From Streptomyces cyaneus (GTDB lineage Bacteria > Actinomycetota > Actinomycetes > Streptomycetales > Streptomycetaceae): DNA of 64,000 bases. Below, one piece after another: positions 43,956-51,475 of the stretch. The translations under genes were made by a program, and so were the position numbers. Position 1 is the stretch's first letter; each line of letters begins with the position of its first letter. The notes under the pieces were generated by a model, which worked only from the letters and a program-made list of their open reading frames with translations, was not told where the DNA came from and did not search any database. Location: positions 1,434,810 to 1,498,809 of the forward strand of contig NZ_ML138678.1 in assembly GCF_004028635.1 (NCBI RefSeq), given 5' to 3'.

Positions 43956-44324
43956 TCAGCGCGCGAAGCGCGGCAGCTGGGCTGCGATCTTGGGCACGTC
44001 CAGCGCGCCCTGGCAGACGTCCAGCACGAACCGCTCGGCCTCGTCCACGTCGAAGTCCGAGTCCAGGGGGTGCCCATTCATGTGCAGAAAGACCCAGGTC
44101 GCGTACCAGGCGATGCGCTTGTTCCCGTCGACGAGGGCATGGTTGCGGGCAAGGGACTCCATCAGCGCAGCGGCCTTCTGCCATACGTCCGGATAGGCGT
44201 CCTGCCCGAACACGCTCGACTGGGGACGCGCCAGCGCGGAATCCAGCAGCCCGTAGTCGCGCACCTCGTCCGCTCCGAGTCGCTGCGCCAGGTTCAACAG
44301 CTCGGGCAGAGTGAGGTAGTGCAT
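43956..44324 (-). CDS. doc: Doc-type toxin (Fic fold)
   Basis: A 122-residue Doc/Fic protein. The Fic motif is HALVDGNKRIAWYATWVFL (H-x-x-x-D-G-N-K-R), in the Doc kinase form rather than the AMPylator form. Doc phosphorylates elongation factor Tu in the P1 system; here the same activity is inferred. It begins with MHYLTLPELLNLAQRLG, the family norm. It overlaps the antitoxin by one base at its start codon (ATGA) and lies downstream of it, the reverse of single-gene Fic proteins. Confidence 0.9.
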   Translation of the reverse strand: MHYLTLPELLNLAQRLGADEVRDYGLLDSALARPQSSVFGQDAYPDVWQKAAALMESLARNHALVDGNKRIAWYATWVFLHMNGHPLDSDFDVDEAERFVLDVCQGALDVPKIAAQLPRFAR

Positions 44325-44521
44325 CAGGCGAGCCTCCGGTTCAGCTCCGCGCTGGCCTTCAGCACGTGCTCGGCAGCCTCGTTGAACAGCCGTGAGTGCT
44401 CGTTTATGGCCGCGATCACCGCGTCGTGCGCGAAGGCCTGCATGCTGCGCCCTTCCGCCGCCGCGCGCTCACGCAGGGCGTCGAGCTCTTCGTCCGAGAA
44501 TCGCAGGTTCAGTCCAGCCAT
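44324..44521 (-). CDS. RHH-type antitoxin of the Doc pair
   Basis: A 65-residue protein, LNLRFSDEELDALRERAAAE then GRSMQAFAHDAVIAAINEHS, consistent with a ribbon-helix-helix DNA-binding N-terminus and a C-terminal helix that binds Doc. It is not Phd-like but an alternative antitoxin type, as seen in Streptomyces. ATG with GAGGT two bases upstream. An inverted repeat GGTAC/GTACC lies 9-24 bases upstream and is the likely autoregulatory operator. Confidence 0.85.
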   Translation of the reverse strand: MAGLNLRFSDEELDALRERAAAEGRSMQAFAHDAVIAAINEHSRLFNEAAEHVLKASAELNRRLA

Positions 44522-44529
44522 ACCTCGAC

Positions 44530-44545
44530 GGTACTACGCGGTACC
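44530..44545. promoter_or_regulatory. Palindromic operator of the RHH-Doc operon
   Basis: GGTACTACGCGGTACC: arms GGTAC and GTACC separated by six bases. Its position just before the antitoxin start, between the divergent-free ends of this operon and the MFS gene, fits RHH autorepression. Confidence 0.65.
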
Positions 44546-44553
44546 AATCAGTG

Positions 44554-46029
44554 TCACGGGGATTCCGTGCGCAACCGCGTAGTCACCCAAGCCCCCACCA
44601 ACGCCACCCCCGCCATCGGCAGGAACACCGCCGCGAAGGCCGCCGGATGCGAACCGGACGCCGACCCGGCCGCCGCCGTCGCCGTATGGCTCACCGCGCC
44701 GCCCCCCAGCGCCGCGAAGGCCGCACCGCCCGCGGCGAGCAGGATCACGTTGGAGAGGGCGTCGGAGATCTGAAGCGCGGCGGAGTTGGTGCCGGCCTCC
44801 TCGGGGGCCGAGAGGTGGAGCAGGAGCACACTGGCGGAGGAGATCACCAGCCCCATCCCGAAGCAGCCGAACGCCCACGCGACGGCGAGGCTCCACGCCG
44901 GCACGGACTCGATCAGCACACTCGGCGCGGCGGCGATGGCGGCCGCCACCAGCACCATCCCCAGCGTCATCAGGCGTTCCCGATACGGCTCCACCCGCGG
45001 CCGCGACTGCATCCACGACCCCAGCGCCCACGTCACGCCGCCCGCCGCGAGCGAGAACCCGGCGAGCGTCGGCGACAGCCCCCGTTGGGTGACCAGCATC
45101 AGCGGCACGAAGGACTCGGCCGCGATGAACGACCCCGCGGCGACCCCGCGCAACAACACCACGGACGGCAGCCCGCGCGCCGCCCGGTACGTGCCGCGCG
45201 GGAGCAGCCCGAACACGGCCGGCACGAGCAGCGCGGCGCCGGCGACGCCGGGGACGAGGGAGAGCCACCGCAAGTCCTGGGCGGCGTACTGCAACAGCCC
45301 CGCGCCGAGGGAGATACCGAGCGCGAGCCGGATACGGCGCCGGTCGAAGGAGGCGCCGCGGGCGGAATCGGCCGAGCCGTCGATCGGCCCTCCCGCCCGC
45401 CGCCGTATCTGCGGCAGCGCGAGGGCGAGCGGAAACACGACGAGCACCGGAATCCCGACGAACACCCAACGCCAGCCCAGATGCTCGGTCACCGCCCCGG
45501 AAGCCAGCGGCCCCACGATCGACGGCACGACCCAGCTCGCCGAGAACGCCGCCATGATCGCCGGCCGCAACCGTTCGGGGTAGGCCCGCCCGACGACGAC
45601 GTACAACGCGACGATCACCAACCCGCCCCCGAGCCCCTGCACGGCCCGCCCGAGAATGAACAGCCACATGGCGCCGGCGGTCCCGGCCAGCAGAAGCCCG
45701 GCACCGAAGGAAGCGATGCCCGTGGTCAGCGCCCCCAACGGCCCCCGCCGGTCCGACCACTGCCCCGCCAGCACCATCCCGAACAGACTGGTGGTGAAGT
45801 ACCCCGAGAACGCGAAGGCGTACAACGACACCCCGTCCAGCTCCCGCGCGGCCACCGGCATGGCCGTCCCAACTGCGGTTGCCTCGAAGGCGATGAGCAG
45901 CACGACGGAGACGATCCCGATACTGAGAGCCCGATACGACCGACTCAGCACGGTCTCCTCGGAGTCGGAACCCGAGGGAACATCGGAGGTCTTCGCGACA
46001 CCGGCATCGCGCGGATCAAGGGCAGTCAT
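44554..46029 (-). CDS. MFS drug/solute exporter
   Basis: A 491-residue 14-helix-type MFS protein (EmrB/QacA-like). Motif A: GQWSDRRGPLGALTTGI; the motif C region LRPAIMAAFSASWVVPSIVGPLASG marks a drug/H+ antiporter. GRAVQGLGGGLVIVALYVV is also preserved. ATG at MTALDPRDAG, while the longer frame to 46128 has no ribosome site. Substrate is unknown. The gene ends 9 bases upstream of the operator of the toxin-antitoxin operon, all on the same strand. Confidence 0.88.
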   Translation of the reverse strand: MTALDPRDAGVAKTSDVPSGSDSEETVLSRSYRALSIGIVSVVLLIAFEATAVGTAMPVAARELDGVSLYAFAFSGYFTTSLFGMVLAGQWSDRRGPLGALTTGIASFGAGLLLAGTAGAMWLFILGRAVQGLGGGLVIVALYVVVGRAYPERLRPAIMAAFSASWVVPSIVGPLASGAVTEHLGWRWVFVGIPVLVVFPLALALPQIRRRAGGPIDGSADSARGASFDRRRIRLALGISLGAGLLQYAAQDLRWLSLVPGVAGAALLVPAVFGLLPRGTYRAARGLPSVVLLRGVAAGSFIAAESFVPLMLVTQRGLSPTLAGFSLAAGGVTWALGSWMQSRPRVEPYRERLMTLGMVLVAAAIAAAPSVLIESVPAWSLAVAWAFGCFGMGLVISSASVLLLHLSAPEEAGTNSAALQISDALSNVILLAAGGAAFAALGGGAVSHTATAAAGSASGSHPAAFAAVFLPMAGVALVGAWVTTRLRTESP

Positions 46030-46214
46030 GCCCGCCAGCGTAAGGGCCACAACCAACTTTGACCCCTGTCGAGAGACGGCCCCCTCCTGAGACCTTGGTC
46101 GTACGACCGGCGGGATCGCGGGATTCATGAACGGGGTGTGGCAGTCCCATTGCAGGGTCGGCGATTTCCTTGAGCCACTCCAGGGCCGACCCGTACGGTC
46201 GAACCACCGATCAA

Positions 46215-46286
46215 GGCCGTGTGCCCGAGTGGTTCAGGGGCTCGCCTGCAAAGCGAGTTACGTGGGTTCGAATCCCGCCACGGCCT
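46215..46286 (+). tRNA. tRNA-Cys (anticodon GCA)
   Basis: A 72-nt tRNA: acceptor GGCCGTG/CACGGCC with discriminator T, anticodon stem CTCGC/GCGAG enclosing CTGCAAA (anticodon GCA), T-loop GGTTCGAATCC. No encoded CCA. Its 3' end is duplicated at 47291-47313, marking it as an integration site. Confidence 0.97.
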
Positions 46287-46310
46287 CTACTGCCTTGACC
46301 AGGCAGGACT

Positions 46311-46343
46311 AAGGGCGGCACCCGCTTGAGGGTGCCGCCCTTT
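46311..46343 (+). terminator. Terminator after tRNA-Cys
   Basis: AAGGGCGGCACCC pairs with GGGTGCCGCCCTTT around GCTTGA, followed by T. It ends the tRNA transcript, 24 bases past the tRNA, inside the islet. Confidence 0.88.
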
Positions 46344-46465
46344 CGCTGATGCGGCAGCAGTTGTACTCCCGGCAGACGACACGAGTGGCCGGTGGGGCGG
46401 GGCTCGGCGAGGCTCTCCATAGACTCGCCGCCTCAGGAGCGTGGCGGCAGGGCGAAAGGACCACA

Positions 46466-47269
46466 GTGACCTACTCCGCCAACGGCGCACCGAGCCGCCG
46501 AATCCTGAACTGCATTCCGTCCCGCGACACCGAGCGGGACTGGCTGCCCCGCGCTGCTTTCGAGGCCGACCTGCTGAGAGAGACGCCCGCGGCGGCGGCT
46601 CCGAACAAAGTGGATCTCCGGGAGCCGTGGTGGCCGATCGGAAATCAGCTGGACACGGGCTCCTGTGTCGGATGGGCGACCGCCGACTCCGTACTCCGCC
46701 GGTGCTTCGTGGCGGCCGGCAAACTGGCCCAGGACGATCGCCTGTCCGTCCGCTACATCTGGATGGCGTCCAAGGAAACCGACCAGTACGTCAGCCAGCC
46801 CACCACCTTCATCGAGGAAGCGGGCACCAGCCTGAAGGCGGCCCTGGACATCGCCCGCAAGTTCGGGGCGGTTCGCGAGAGCGAGCTTCCGTTCAACGGG
46901 CAGCTGTACCCGGGCACCACTGCGGGCTTCTACGCCCGTGCGGCCCAACTGCGGATCGCGTACTTCAACCTGGGCCGGAATCCGGAGGAGTGGCGCCGCT
47001 GGCTGGCTTCCGACGGCGGGCCGATCCTGGTCCGGCTCGACGTGGACCGGACGTGGGACGAAGCGGGCGACACCGACGGCAAACTGGACGTGTACAAGAC
47101 GGAGACCAGGCGCGGCGGCCACGCGGTCGCCATCGTCGGCTACACCACCGATCGCCGCTTCATCATCCGCAACAGCTGGGGCACCGACTGGGGACGCGAA
47201 GGCTACGGCTACGCATCGGAGGAGTACGCGACACAGGCATTCACCGAAGCGTACGGCGTGAGGGTCTGA
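46466..47269 (+). CDS. Papain-like (C1) cysteine peptidase, cytoplasmic
   Basis: About 267 residues. Active-site Cys in DTGSCVGWATADSVLRRC, His in RRGGHAVAIVGYTTDRR and Asn in IIRNSWGTDWGREGYGYAS. The Gln of the oxyanion hole is just before (IGNQLDTGSC). No signal peptide. GTG start with AAAGGACCACA upstream; the longer frame from 46349 would run through the terminator and is rejected. It is the only gene of the tRNA-flanked islet. Bacterial C1 peptidases of this sort are rare in core genomes; a role in defence or protein turnover is speculation. Confidence 0.88.
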   Translation: MTYSANGAPSRRILNCIPSRDTERDWLPRAAFEADLLRETPAAAAPNKVDLREPWWPIGNQLDTGSCVGWATADSVLRRCFVAAGKLAQDDRLSVRYIWMASKETDQYVSQPTTFIEEAGTSLKAALDIARKFGAVRESELPFNGQLYPGTTAGFYARAAQLRIAYFNLGRNPEEWRRWLASDGGPILVRLDVDRTWDEAGDTDGKLDVYKTETRRGGHAVAIVGYTTDRRFIIRNSWGTDWGREGYGYASEEYATQAFTEAYGVRV

Positions 47270-47290
47270 CGGGGACGGTGCCGCCCAGGC

Positions 47291-47313
47291 GGTTCGATTC
47301 CCGCCACGGCCTC
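47291..47313. repeat. Right att-like repeat (tRNA-Cys 3' end copy)
   Basis: GGTTCGATTCCCGCCACGGC followed by CTC: 22 of 23 bases identical with the 3' end of tRNA-Cys. It is not part of a complete tRNA (no acceptor or anticodon arms upstream). Confidence 0.8.
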
Positions 47314-47377
47314 CATCTCCATCTCCATCTCTCCGCTCTCCACCTTCCTCCCCCGCCCCTCCCCTCCATCTCCTCAA
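47311..47377. repeat. Pyrimidine-rich tract
   Basis: CTCCATCTCCATCTCCATCT then about 45 almost purely C/T bases, starting with a 6-bp CCATCT-type microsatellite. It directly follows the right att-like repeat and lies before the signal-peptide gene; function unknown. Confidence 0.75.
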
Positions 47378-47476
47378 ATGGCAGCACAACCCTGGGCCCC
47401 CTCCAGATGTCCAGGACATGACTGGACGGCAAAGCTCCGGTCGCCGTGCTTCCTGTCCCGACGAGGAGACCCATCC

Positions 47477-48718
47477 GTGCGCCAGCGCATCCGCCCCTCG
47501 CACATCCGCCCCTCGGCGGCCTTCGTGGCCGCTGCCGCGATCGCCGCGGCCGTTCCCACGGTCGTCGCTCCCGCGGCGTATGCCGAGGAGGGTGAGCCCT
47601 CCCTGGTGATCTCGAATCTGCCGCGTACGTCTCCCAAGCCCGGTGAGGTGTACGACGAGTCCGTCGTCATCACCAACAAGGGCACCGCGGCCGCGGACGG
47701 CGTCACCTTCCGGATCCGGCTGACCCGGGGGCTCGACTTCCCCGAGTCCGTGGCGGGCTGCACCTACTCGACCATCGAGAGCCAGGTCCGGCAGGCGCTC
47801 TGCGAGCTCGACACGGTCATCGAGCCCGGCGCCTCCGTCGAGACCCCCGTGCGGTTCAAGGCGCTGCCCAAGGCGCTGATGGAGGCCGTCGAGTACGGCA
47901 CCTCGCCCACCGGTGAGGCTCCGGGCGAGGGATTCACCGACAGCTACCAGCGTGTGACCCTCAGGGCGGACAGCTCGGCCGACCTCGTCGCGATCGGCGA
48001 CGAGACCGAGGCGCTCCCCGGCGACAAGCAGTCGTTCACCGTGAAGCTCCGCAACGACGGCCCCGGTTGGATCCAGAACCAGGAGAGCGACGACCTCACC
48101 GCACTCATGGTGCAGATCCCGCCGGGCACCGTCGCCGTCGAAGTGCCCAAGGAGTGCAAGCCGTTCGGGATCGACGGCCCGACCGGCCCCTCGGCTCCGG
48201 GCAAGCCCCGCTACGTCTGCCGGCCCGAAGGCGCCATCATCGAGGTCGGCGAGACGTACGCCTACACCTTCCTGGTGAAGATCAACGAGACCGCGCAGGA
48301 CACCAAGGGTGAGGTGAAGGCGACCTCCATCTACGACATCCACCCGTGGTTCGACAAGAACCCCGCCAACGACAAGGCCTACATCAGCATCGACCTCCCC
48401 AGCGACTACGAACCCGGCCCCTCCACCACCGGCGGCTCGACGGGCGGCGGCTCCACCACGGGCGGCAACGGCAACGACCCCGACGGCCAGTCCACCGGCG
48501 GCACGGGCAGCACCGGCAGCACGGGCTCCACGTCCGCCGGCACCTCCACGGGCACCTCGACCGGCGGCTCCAGCACCGGCTCCGTCGACGGCAACCTGGC
48601 GAGCACCGGCTCCGACGGCACCCCGCTCATAGCCGGTGCCGCAGCCGCCGCGGCAGCCCTGGGCGGCGCCCTGGTCCTGGCCGTACGCCGCCGCCGCGCC
48701 GCCACCCAGTCCTCCTGA
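47477..48718 (+). CDS. Secreted cell-wall protein with LAXTG sortase signal
   Basis: A 413-residue exported protein. Signal peptide (FVAAAAIAAAVPTVVAPAAYA), then two DUF11/SdrD-like beta domains (VISNLPRTSPKPGEVYDESV, FTVKLRNDGPGWIQNQES), a Ser/Thr/Gly-rich linker of about 75 residues (STTGGSTGGGSTTGG) and a sorting signal LASTG, a hydrophobic helix and RRRRAA. LAXTG is the motif of class E sortases, so it is likely wall-linked in aerial hyphae. GTG at 47477 follows GAGGAG. The gene lies next to the right att-like repeat. Confidence 0.88.
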   Translation: MRQRIRPSHIRPSAAFVAAAAIAAAVPTVVAPAAYAEEGEPSLVISNLPRTSPKPGEVYDESVVITNKGTAAADGVTFRIRLTRGLDFPESVAGCTYSTIESQVRQALCELDTVIEPGASVETPVRFKALPKALMEAVEYGTSPTGEAPGEGFTDSYQRVTLRADSSADLVAIGDETEALPGDKQSFTVKLRNDGPGWIQNQESDDLTALMVQIPPGTVAVEVPKECKPFGIDGPTGPSAPGKPRYVCRPEGAIIEVGETYAYTFLVKINETAQDTKGEVKATSIYDIHPWFDKNPANDKAYISIDLPSDYEPGPSTTGGSTGGGSTTGGNGNDPDGQSTGGTGSTGSTGSTSAGTSTGTSTGGSSTGSVDGNLASTGSDGTPLIAGAAAAAAALGGALVLAVRRRRAATQSS

Positions 48719-48740
48719 CGGCAGCGGCCTCCTGACGGCA
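48711..48740. repeat. Two tandem 17-bp units over the stop codon of the LAXTG protein gene
   Basis: CCTCCTGACGGCAGCGG and CCTCCTGACGGCA... The first unit contains the TGA stop (48716-48718) and the second repeats it as a second in-line TGA. The remainder up to the GNAT stop (48741-48789) shows no other feature. Confidence 0.75.
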
Positions 48741-48789
48741 CCCCCTGAGGCCGGCGGCAAATCCTGCCCCCGTCCTCAGGGACACGGCG

Positions 48790-49278
48790 TCATCCGCGCG
48801 CGACGTGAGCCTGGAGCAGGCGCGGCGAGTTCTCGAACCCCTGACGGCCATACGCAGGGATCGCCCTAGGTGAGGAGTGGACGGTGACCCGCTCCAGCCC
48901 GAGGTCCCTCGCCTTGGCCAGGGTCTCGGTGATCAGTCGGCCGCCGAGCCCCGCGTCGCGCGCCTCCGGGACCACGTACACGCACTGCAGATCACCGGAT
49001 GCCCGGTGCAGCGCGTGCGGCGTCGGTACGCGGTGGACCACCGCCAGCCACGCCATGCCGATGATCCCGCGGTCACCGCTGAGGTCCCCGTCGACGAGGA
49101 CCATGCAACGGTGCGAGGAGGCGTTCTGCTCGGCCCAGGTGACGAAGTGACGTACGAAGGTGTCGTGGTCGACGGCTGCCGGCGCCGCGCCGTCGTTCTC
49201 GAGGATCCACTGCCACCGCAGTCTTGCGACGGCCGCTAACTCACCCGGTCCGACCGGGCGGACGATGACGTTCTCCAT
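48790..49278 (-). CDS. GNAT-family N-acetyltransferase
   Basis: About 162 residues. GNAT fold: RPVGPGELAAVARLRWQWIL at the start, GIIGMAWLAVVHRVPTPH, and the acetyl-CoA loop QCVYVVPEARDAGLGGRLITETL. The motif B region LERVTVHSSPRAIPAYGRQGFE follows. ATG (MENVIV) is used; a GTG nine codons upstream is possible. The acceptor is unknown. Convergent with the LAXTG gene and 43 bases downstream of the SUKH gene on the same strand. Confidence 0.85.
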   Translation of the reverse strand: MENVIVRPVGPGELAAVARLRWQWILENDGAAPAAVDHDTFVRHFVTWAEQNASSHRCMVLVDGDLSGDRGIIGMAWLAVVHRVPTPHALHRASGDLQCVYVVPEARDAGLGGRLITETLAKARDLGLERVTVHSSPRAIPAYGRQGFENSPRLLQAHVARG

Positions 49279-49320
49279 TCGGGCATTGTCGATCTCCCGC
49301 ACCACAGGCTGCCCGTCACC

Positions 49321-50544
49321 TCACCGCACCCCGCCCACCGACTCCAGCACCCCACTCGCCTCGTCCTGGAACACCTCCGTCCAGTAATGCCGGCCATCCC
49401 TGTCGGCGGCCCTGGTGCCGGTCGGGTCGACCGTGGACAGGACCTGGAGCATCGTCATGGCCAGTTGGTCGTAGGTGTCGGTCGTCAGCTCGTGGCCCGA
49501 CGCCTCGTCGATCGCCTGCTCGCGGTGCAGCAGCCAGAGCGTGAAGGCGAGGGTCGAGACGTCCGTGTTCAGGGGGAACAGCCTCGCCTCGGGCTCGTTC
49601 CAGTTCAGGACCGCGCCCGTCTCGGCGTCGACGACCAGGCTGTTGTCCTCGACAAGATGGCCGAGGCGTATCAAGTGGTCGGCCCGTGCCGGCAGTTCGG
49701 CGGCTCGCTCCTCGTCGGCGTAGTACTCGGCCAGCGTCTGCAGCGGCATGTCCGTCTCCAGCGAGAACAGGAAGCCGTCCTCCGGCAGGCCCACCTCGCG
49801 CAGGAAGCGGCGGGTCGGCTCGTGCGCAAGCGTGGCGGGGAAGTCGACCTCCTCGAAGCGCACCACCTTGCCCTGGCCGAATTCCTGGTCCAGGAGGCGC
49901 GGCGGCAGGTCCAGGGCCAGCCCCGACTCTCCGGCCCGGCCTGCGACGAGCGCCAGGGGGCGGATCAGGGCCGCCATCTTCCAGTACGGCGCCGGCTCGC
50001 CGTCCGTGCCGTCCTCGAACACCGCCAGCAGGTGCTGCGAGGCCTGCGCCACCGCCTTCGGGCCGTAACGGCCCACGTAGGAGGCGAACTGGCCGCGCAG
50101 GCCCGCCAGTTCGTCTGTCGCCTCGGCGAAGCGGACCAGCGTCCGCAGGGACGGTGCCAGCGGGCGGCGGTCCATCAGGTCGGGGCGGTCGTGCAGGAAG
50201 TACGTCGTCGAGATCTCGCCCGTCGCCCCGTCCAGCAGGACCGACTCCGTCTCCAGGCCGCCGGGGCCCAGCAGTCCGCCTATCACCAGCTGGTCCCGCA
50301 GCTCCGCCGCCAGCCGGTCGTCCGGATCGCCCGTCGAGTCCGCCACCGTCCGCAGTCCCTCCCGACCCTCCCGGCACAGCTCGGCGAAGCTCAACACGCC
50401 GCTGTCGCACGGCAGTCCGGGCCCCGTCAGCCAGCGCCGCGTCGACGCGTGCGTGACGTACGGAGCCAGCTCGGCGTCGGTCAGGATGATCGCCGCGTCA
50501 CTGGCACAGGTCGTACTCGCGTAGGTCGTAATCGTCGTGCTCAT
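49321..50544 (-). CDS. Tandem SUKH-4-like immunity-type protein
   Basis: A 407-residue cytoplasmic protein made of two similar halves: an N-terminal one (THASTRRWLTGPGLPCDSGVLSF...VLLDGATGEISTTYFLHD) and a C-terminal one (AHEPTRRFLREVGLPEDGFLFSLETD...LVVDAETGAVLNWNEPEARLFPL). The recurring 'TRRFL...GLP' and 'V(L)D.(A)TG.V' pattern is that of the SUKH-4 family, immunity proteins of polymorphic toxins. No toxin gene is next to it, so it is an orphan immunity or a general binding protein. GNAT gene follows on the same strand. Confidence 0.65.
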   Translation of the reverse strand: MSTTITTYASTTCASDAAIILTDAELAPYVTHASTRRWLTGPGLPCDSGVLSFAELCREGREGLRTVADSTGDPDDRLAAELRDQLVIGGLLGPGGLETESVLLDGATGEISTTYFLHDRPDLMDRRPLAPSLRTLVRFAEATDELAGLRGQFASYVGRYGPKAVAQASQHLLAVFEDGTDGEPAPYWKMAALIRPLALVAGRAGESGLALDLPPRLLDQEFGQGKVVRFEEVDFPATLAHEPTRRFLREVGLPEDGFLFSLETDMPLQTLAEYYADEERAAELPARADHLIRLGHLVEDNSLVVDAETGAVLNWNEPEARLFPLNTDVSTLAFTLWLLHREQAIDEASGHELTTDTYDQLAMTMLQVLSTVDPTGTRAADRDGRHYWTEVFQDEASGVLESVGGVR

Positions 50545-50648
50545 GGCTCCCCCGCATGCGCTTGCTCACCGCCCCGGGCAGGGCACGGCGCACCGACCGG
50601 TCCGCCGGCTCCGGCTGCCGTCCCCACTGCCCAGAACACTACGTGCCA

Positions 50649-50755
50649 CCACTGACAACGCCCCGGATCAGCACGACCACCGACAACGCCCCGGCCCAGC
50701 ACGACCACCGACAACGCCCCGGCCCAGCACGACCACTGACAGCGCTTCACATCAG
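50649..50755. repeat. 3.8 tandem copies of a 28-bp unit
   Basis: Units starting CCACYGACAACGCCCCGG at 50649, 50677, 50705 and (partial, decayed) 50733; two central units are identical. The array lies in the gap between the SUKH gene promoter and the stop of the kinase pseudogene (50763), 8 bases away from that stop. Confidence 0.9.
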
Positions 50756-50762
50756 TAGACGC

Positions 50763-51353
50763 TCAGTCCACCCTCGCGCGTTCCCGCCCCGCCAGAATCG
50801 CCTCCACGGTCTCCCCCACGGTCAGCTCCGACGAGTCCACCCACAACCCGATCCGCGGCGTCTGCGCCCGCAGCGCCCCGTCCAGCTGCTCAACCGTCCA
50901 AGCCCCGTACCCCGTCTTCGCCCGCCCGGCCTCCCGCGCCGCCACCGCAGCGGCATTCGGCGCGAGGACGATGACGTACAGCGGACGCGTGCGCACCAGC
51001 CGTACGTACGTCGCCAGATCGGCACCCAGCACCACGTCCTGCACGACAGCCGTGAACCCGGCCTGCGCGTACGCGTCCGCCGTCGCCGCCGACAGCCGGT
51101 ACCGCAGCCGGAGTTGGGCCTCGCCCTCACCGCCGTCGGCACGCTCGCCGCCGTCGGCATCGTCGGCTTCGGGCTCGTACTCCACGCGCCCCGAGACGAT
51201 CATCCGCCGGAAGACGTCCCCACGGACATGTGCCGCCCTCGGCAACCGCTCCGCCAGCGCCTGCGCGACCGTCGACTTGCCCGCCGCCTCCCCCGCTGCC
51301 TAAAGGGCGCGGGAGGTACCCCCATCCCCGGTGATGAGCACGACCCCGCGCAT
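50763..51353 (-). pseudogene. P-loop kinase/phosphotransferase gene interrupted at the Walker A by a small insertion
   Basis: From ATG 51353 the frame reads MRGVVLITG, then 13 codons with a TAG (51300-51302), then AAGKSTVAQALAERLPRAAHV, the rest of a chloramphenicol-phosphotransferase-like/AAA_33 kinase (RGDVFRRMIVSGR, LAPNAAAVAAREAGR, GLWVDSSELTV). Homologues read ITG(xx)AAGKST, so the Walker A loop is split by a 39-base palindromic segment that carries the stop. The downstream open frame alone starts after the P-loop and would be inactive. ATG overlaps the TGA of the small membrane-protein gene (TGATG), so it was part of the xdh operon. Confidence 0.8.
51288..51326. repeat. 39-bp hairpin mini-insertion in the kinase gene
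   Basis: On the minus strand GATGGGGGTACCTCCCGCGC, then CCTTTAGGCAGCGGGGGAG. CCTCCCGC and GCGGGGGAGG form an imperfect hairpin. It resembles the small GGGGGTACCTCCC...GCGGGGGAG palindromes common in Streptomyces intergenic DNA; finding one inside a coding region is unusual. Net insertion about 33 bases, in frame but with TAG. Confidence 0.65.
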
Positions 51354-51475
51354 CACGTGAGATACACGCCGCCCAGCACGACGACGATCGCCGCGAGCAG
51401 GAACACCAGGATCCACAGCGCCAACCTGCCCACGCCGGGCGCGGGTTCGTAGCGCGGTGGGTCCGGCTCGGTCAC
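51353..51475 (-). CDS. 40-residue single-helix membrane protein in the xdh operon
   Basis: GTG start overlapping the stop of the molybdopterin subunit gene (GTGA). The product has a short polar N-terminus (TEPDPPRYEPAPGVGR) and one transmembrane helix (LALWILVFLLAAIVVVLGG). Its stop overlaps the ATG of the kinase pseudogene. The size is below the limit of most gene finders, but coupling on both sides makes it likely to be translated. Function is unknown, possibly a membrane anchor for the dehydrogenase. Confidence 0.65.
   Translation of the reverse strand: MTEPDPPRYEPAPGVGRLALWILVFLLAAIVVVLGGVYLT

Larger units (their letters stand above)
46265..47313. mobile_element. Putative 1-kb islet inserted at tRNA-Cys, flanked by 23-bp att-like repeats
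   Basis: The tRNA 3' end GGTTCGAATCCCGCCACGGC CTC (46265-46287) is repeated at 47291-47313 with a single change (GGTTCGATTCC). Between them lie only the tRNA hairpin terminator and the C1 peptidase gene. No integrase or other mobility gene is present, so it is a remnant or a passively mobilised cargo. It has a composition close to the chromosome. The alternative is that the second copy is the relic of a second tRNA gene. Confidence 0.6.

Noticed and set aside
46349..46465. Upstream extension of the C1 peptidase to 46349
   Set aside because: Overlaps the tRNA terminator and has no ribosome site; GTG 46466 has AAAGGACC in front.
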